From NCBI GenBank assembly GCA_033782935.1, contig JAWQEG010000285.1, positions 1 to 64,000 on the forward strand: DNA of 64,000 bases, read 5' to 3'. How positions within the stretch are numbered: the first letter of the stretch is position 1; each line of letters starts with the position of its first letter. The notes under the pieces are model-generated. The model was not told the DNA's origin. It searched no databases and saw only the letters and a list, made by a program, of their open reading frames with translations. This DNA comes from Petrolisthes cinctipes. Lineage: Eukaryota; Arthropoda; Malacostraca; Decapoda; Porcellanidae. The translations under genes and the position numbers were made by a program. Positions 59,692 through 64,000 of this stretch are shown here, piece by piece.

Positions 59692-59785
59692 AGTTGCCCT
59701 GGGAAGTGCATCAGGAGAGACGCTTCCTGTAACGGTGGTCGAGTACTCAAGAACGCCTGCAAGAAGGGCATATGTTGCATCACTG
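59692..59785 (+). CDS. Copy B exon 2: six-Cys module ending in CC
   Basis: Same borders and length (94 nt) as copy A exon 2, with one base change giving Val for Ile in the X9 loop. Spacing C-X3-C-X6-C-X9-C-X4-CC is kept. The surrounding 230 bp of intron on the left is also conserved. Confidence 0.83.
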
Positions 59786-60082
59786 GTGAGTTAGAGGAGG
59801 AATTACAACATTGAAGAGTCATGGACAAAATGTACACTGTGTGGGAGTCGTGGAGAATGTGTACACTGTGTGGGAGTCGTGGAGAATGTGTACACTGTGT
59901 GCTAGTCCTAATTGGTGAATAGAGTGGGGGTTCTCTAGTGTATGGGTACAAACTGTCTCGGGAGTGTGCAGACTATACAGCTATCGAGCTCTGCAGAGCC
60001 ATAAAGGTATAATGTTCATTTAATAGAGTAAATGCTGAATAGTGTGTGTCAATTTATATAGTTGAGCTCATGGGTGCTTAAG

Positions 60083-60790
60083 AAGTTCCTCAAGCTGTCT
60101 GACCGTGCAGCCCCAAGCTCTTGAGGAAGGCTATGGCTTGAACCGGGCTTTCCCACAATGCCCTCAGTGAGTGTATGTTGTGTTATTGGCGAGTGTGTCG
60201 TTGTGTGCGTTGCAGTTTTCCATAATGTGTTTTATAGATGCTGTGTTGCATCCTGGGCAGGTATCTGCGATGGCTCCATCTAGTTTCTTTTGATATGTCA
60301 TAAGAGCCGGATGATGGCCGCTTCTCAACCTGGCCAGGTGAACTCTGTCCTCACGGGGAAGGGAGGATTCTGATGGGTGGATGTCAGGGGGTCGTGCATG
60401 CAGTAGGGAGTTGTTTTTAAGTTTTTTGATGGATTGGTGGGTGATTTGAGTATGGATGTGTTTTTGGAGACTGGTTTGGTGTGGGCAGGGTGTAAGAGAT
60501 GATAGTATTTGTGTATGATATCGTGTACTGGGTGTTGTTTTGATGTTTCTTGGCATCCCTGGGTGTTTTGCCATGTAGTGTAGTGGGTGGCGTAGGTTTC
60601 TGGAGGCTGCAGCAAGTGTCTGTGTGCCTTTCATGTCAAGGTGGTCCTTAATCTTGAGGATTTTGGTTTCGTGGTGTAAGTGGTCTGTAGGTGTGGTAGC
60701 TGTGCAGCCTGTGATTGTTCTTAGGGCTCTGTTTTGTATGGTCTGTAGGGTGTTGAGATGAGTCTCAGTGAGGTATGAGGCAGTCCTGTA
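60083..60790 (-). mobile_element. Non-LTR retrotransposon 3' fragment in copy B intron 2
   Basis: Minus-strand reading from 60790: TETHLNTLQTIQNRALRTIT, GCTATTPTDHLH, LPREDRVHLARLRSGHHPAL, then CPGCNTASIKHIMENC and LWESPVQAI. These are the C-terminal blocks of a non-LTR element group with a Cys/His knuckle. Longest open frame 60634-60164. Copy A lacks this insertion but has a related short piece at 29540-29930. RT catalytic region absent. Confidence 0.85.
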
Positions 60791-60940
60791 TCAGTCTGGT
60801 GTAATACTTTAGCACCACACATAACACATCAATCCTGTACAATACTATAACAATACCAACATGAACTCCACATCACCAACAACATAAACATAATGTCTTC
60901 AGGTTTTTATTTACATATCTATTCATTGCCTTCGTTACAG

Positions 60941-60991
60941 GGGACAAGAAAGACGGCAAGATTAAAACCACCCGCAAAGGTGCTAAGAGAA
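60941..60991 (+). CDS. Copy B exon 3: short basic linker
   Basis: Acceptor TTCGTTACAG|GG, donor AGAA|GTACGT; phase 1-1; 51 nt. GDKKDGKIKTTRKGAKR; an in-frame six-base difference relative to copy A (57 nt). Confidence 0.78.
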
Positions 60992-61379
60992 GTACGTATA
61001 ATCCATTTTTTTTTTTTTTTCTCAAAATCGACAATAAATCATGACAATATAGAATTCAGAATTACTGAGTGAAATCGTATGTGAATATTGTGGCACTATC
61101 AAAGAAAATTGAACGTTGAATGGTATTATAAAAATTTATAGGAACATTCACTTTACAATGTAAAACTTTGAAAATATTATAAAGAATTTATGAATGTTAA
61201 CTTGTAATTAATACACAGAAGCTTATCTGACTTGTTACATGCAAATTGTAAACTGTTTTCTGGCCAATCCTTACTTTACAAAGCCTAACTAATGACTAAT
61301 ATAATTCATGTTCAGTAGTTACACTTCCATAAAGCACTAAGTTTCTGGCTGGAAAATAATACATCGTGTTCTACGACAG

Positions 61380-61532
61380 AGTGCAAGCCTCTGGATGAGT
61401 GCAGCGCCAGAAATGGAGAATGTGTGAAGGTTAATAAGAATTGCAAGTCAGGCCAGAGCTCGGCGACGAACAGTGATGGGAAATTCTGCTCTAAGAACAA
61501 CTGCAAGTGCTGCTTCACGGAGGGAGATGACG
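61380..61532 (+). CDS. Copy B exon 4: eight-Cys module 1
   Basis: Identical in sequence to copy A exon 4 over all 153 nt, with the same splice borders. The intron on its right (61533-62251) is close to the ancestral state, without the Helitron; an (AAT)n lies at 61717-61745. Confidence 0.86.
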
Positions 61533-62014
61533 GTAGGAAGGAAGTGGTGGTGGTGGTGATGGTGGTGATGGAAAAGAAGGAAGGAAAGTATGGAGGCAAA
61601 GGGGAAATATAATGGAAAACGTGAAGTTATAGTGGAAGAAGAAAAATAAGGAGGATAGGTGGTACAGATAGAGAGAAAATAAAGTTTCGAGGGTACAAGG
61701 ATGGGTTGTAGGATGGATAATAATAATAATAATAATAATAATAATTATATTAATAATACAGAGTTAGGGAAACATTGAAGAAGAAAGCAAATGATAAAGT
61801 TGAAGTTGAGCTGAAAGAGTGGGAAGGGAAGTAAAGCAATCAAAACAGAAAAGGCTTGAACTAGGAAAAAATTTAGGATCAGTTCATTGGTGGTTCAGTC
61901 ATTGGGGTTCGTATGAGCTGCTGTCTATTCTGAGAGAGTTGCCAGATATCTCCACATGCCAAACAAATGTGGGGCAGAATATGCTTCCGTAACTGTACAT
62001 TATTATAAACGTGC

Positions 62015-62180
<166 letters not shown>

Positions 62181-62251
62181 AGTACTGTTCGATCCATTAT
62201 TTTACAATGTCTCGTTCTTCACTGTACCATGGTTCATTGTTTTCCCCACAG

Positions 62252-62374
62252 CGTGCGAGGAACAATCTAAGTGTATCAAGAAAGCAGGACAGTGTGTGAA
62301 AGGCGAGTGCACCAGCGGGAAATCCAAGCAAGGCAAAAAGTGGTGTTCTAGTGCCGACTGCAAGTGCTGTCTCC
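62252..62374 (+). CDS. Copy B exon 5: eight-Cys module 2
   Basis: Identical to copy A exon 5 over 123 nt, with the same acceptor (CCCCACAG) and donor (GTAAGT). Phase 1-1. Confidence 0.86.
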
Positions 62375-63337
62375 GTAAGTACAATACAGTACCGTATGTA
62401 TCAGGATATCCCATAACGGAATAAGGACAAGGTAAGGAATATATGAGAGAGACGGACATCAGTAGCGAGCAAGGAAGGATACAAGATCATGAAAAAGAGA
62501 GAAAGGATGGAAAGGACAGGCAAGGTACAAATTATTCGAAGAATGTTGGGGAGGAGTATGAAAGTGAGGGGAAGAAAGGCCATGACAAAAGAGATGATTA
62601 AGTAAAACAGAAACAGTTATTTACATAATTATGGAAAGGCTATGAGAAAGACAGGGAGGTACCGTGTGCTGACAAACGTAGCATAAGCCAGTTATGACAA
62701 GCATGAAAGGTGGGGATGTGGGACAGAAATATATTTTATAGGGCAAGACAGGAATCGTAAGGAATGATGCAAGGTGATGTTAACAAAAGGTAGGAAGGAA
62801 GGAGTAAATCTATAGGGTTGTATAGAAGAGGAACTGCATACTCAGGATAACAAGACAGAAAAGAGAGAGACAATAACAGTTAATGTATAAAACCAGTATT
62901 TATGCATTACTGTTGCTGACAACCAATACTTATTAGTTTCTGTCTCTCTGATACTTGCTTTACTTTTTATCCCTTCAATATCATTACTCTTGATTATTAT
63001 CGTTTTTTAGACTGATATTTCCATAACATTAGTGATTTCTTCTGTTTTTCTAACTGCACCCTATTCCCAATAACATTATTATGTGTTCTCTATCACTGAC
63101 TTCTCTCTATTATCTCCCCTTCAATAACGATGTTCCTGCAGCTTCTTCTCCTCCCTTCAACTTCTTTTCATCTAACTTCAACCTTATACATTTCCGCACT
63201 TCAGTTTTCTATTCCCCTTAACCATTACAGTTTTCCTAGCTTCCCGATCTACTCCTAGCATTTTTACTCCTCCCACATAATTCTTCACTCATAGAAGAAC
63301 ACCATTCCTCTAACCTGTGGGCCTCTTTCCCTGGCAG

Positions 63338-63478
63338 CTGGAACCGCTGATTGCGTGACCAAGCCTAAATGTGAGAAAGTAGGCGGGACTTGCACTGGCA
63401 AGAAACAATGTGACGGAGACTGGACCCAGGCCAAGAAGTACTGTGTTGGGAATAAGTGTGGCTGCTGCGTCAAGTCTG
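63338..63478 (+). CDS. Copy B exon 6: eight-Cys module 3
   Basis: 141 nt, phase 1-1. Differs from copy A exon 6 by Lys to Gln after DWT and one silent change. The following intron lacks the composite inverted-repeat insertion of copy A and continues directly with ACTTCACAATTTCCTTCC. The remaining exons lie beyond the window. Confidence 0.86.
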
Positions 63479-64000
63479 GTAACAAAACATACAGCTCTAA
63501 CTATACTTTCCTCATTATTTCTCCTTCTCTCCTTCCTCCTCCTGTATCACTCCCTCTTACAACTTCACAATTTCCTTCCTCAACTACTCCCATTAAAAAA
63601 AAAAAAATCATCATCTTATTCAGCTTTTGCATTACATCTTTGTGTTCATTCTTCCCCCTTCCTTATCTCATTCCATCCTTTCCTCCATTCACTACTCTAA
63701 GTTTTATTGACATTAGCGATTTCAAGAGCATGTTATTAACCCAAACTTAAGATGTAAGTTTATAATTCAACTACTGTACTAACATCATAATTACTTTATG
63801 TCTAGCTTACAATAACTAATAAGTTAAAGAAGTAAATAATTAAGTATTGATTATAATATAAGGCATAACTTTAGTACATAACATAACCTATTGTAGGTAT
63901 AACTTTTGGACCTAACCTAAGACACTTTCAGCCAATATTCACAATTAACATCACTCGGATGCTTCACCCGAGAGCCTTAACAACACAACAATACTTTAAC
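63479..64000. other. Start of copy B intron 6, to the window end
   Basis: Matches copy A at 39223-39302 and then at 41250-41420, with a small A run at 63594-63606 and a segment near 63820-63930 not seen in copy A. No coding exon. Confidence 0.6.

Overview
This is a eukaryotic, very probably arthropod and most likely decapod crustacean, window. The evidence is spliceosomal introns with GT/AG borders, very dense microsatellites and minisatellites (TA, GT, CT, AAT, long purine tracts), and a mixed transposon load of Helitrons, a Penelope-like element with a GIY-YIG domain, non-LTR retrotransposons, MITEs and foldback elements. The species assignment is inference. No rRNA, CRISPR array or bacterial operon is present.

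Positions 1-14.4 kb contain almost no recognisable genes. They are a series of strand-asymmetric purine/pyrimidine tracts and minisatellites (units of about 14 to 28 bp), including an 1.15-kb array of a 21-bp unit at 3.1-4.2 kb. Positions 14.4-24.7 kb are AT-rich and carry hairpin MITEs, one Tc1/mariner-like inverted-repeat element, a decayed retrotransposon and a segment (19.4-21.8 kb) that resembles 45.5-46.7 kb, which suggests an older duplication.

The core of the window is a tandem duplication of one multi-exon gene on the + strand: copy A (promoter near 26.72 kb, exons to 39.22 kb, possible further exons to about 43.8 kb) and copy B (promoter near 52.69 kb, exons to 63.48 kb, continuing past the window end). 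I reconstructed six exons in each copy from splice borders, reading phase and conservation between copies. The product is a secreted protein. It has a signal peptide, a highly charged Lys/Asp/Arg linker, a small six-Cys module ending in CC, a short basic linker, and three successive eight-Cys modules with spacing C-X5-C-X6-C-X4-6-C-X10-14-C-X4-C-X-CC, each on its own phase 1-1 exon. The family was not recognised with certainty. Cationic, Cys-dense, secreted modules suggest a host-defence or matrix protein. Copy A has an expanded 14-residue basic repeat (about 14 units) in exon 1 that copy B lacks.

Exons 4 and 5 are identical between copies and the others differ by a few bases, yet introns differ by kilobases because each copy has received its own transposons. 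Copy A has a 3.1-kb Helitron in intron 4, a 2.0-kb internally deleted non-LTR element with a target-site duplication in intron 2, a foldback in intron 1 and a composite inverted-repeat element after exon 6. Copy B has a nest of Helitrons and a foldback in intron 1 and a different non-LTR fragment in intron 2. The inter-gene region (41.7-51 kb) holds a retrotransposon fragment, a broken additional Cys-rich exon, small segmental duplications, a Penelope-like endonuclease fragment and a 1.15-kb palindrome.
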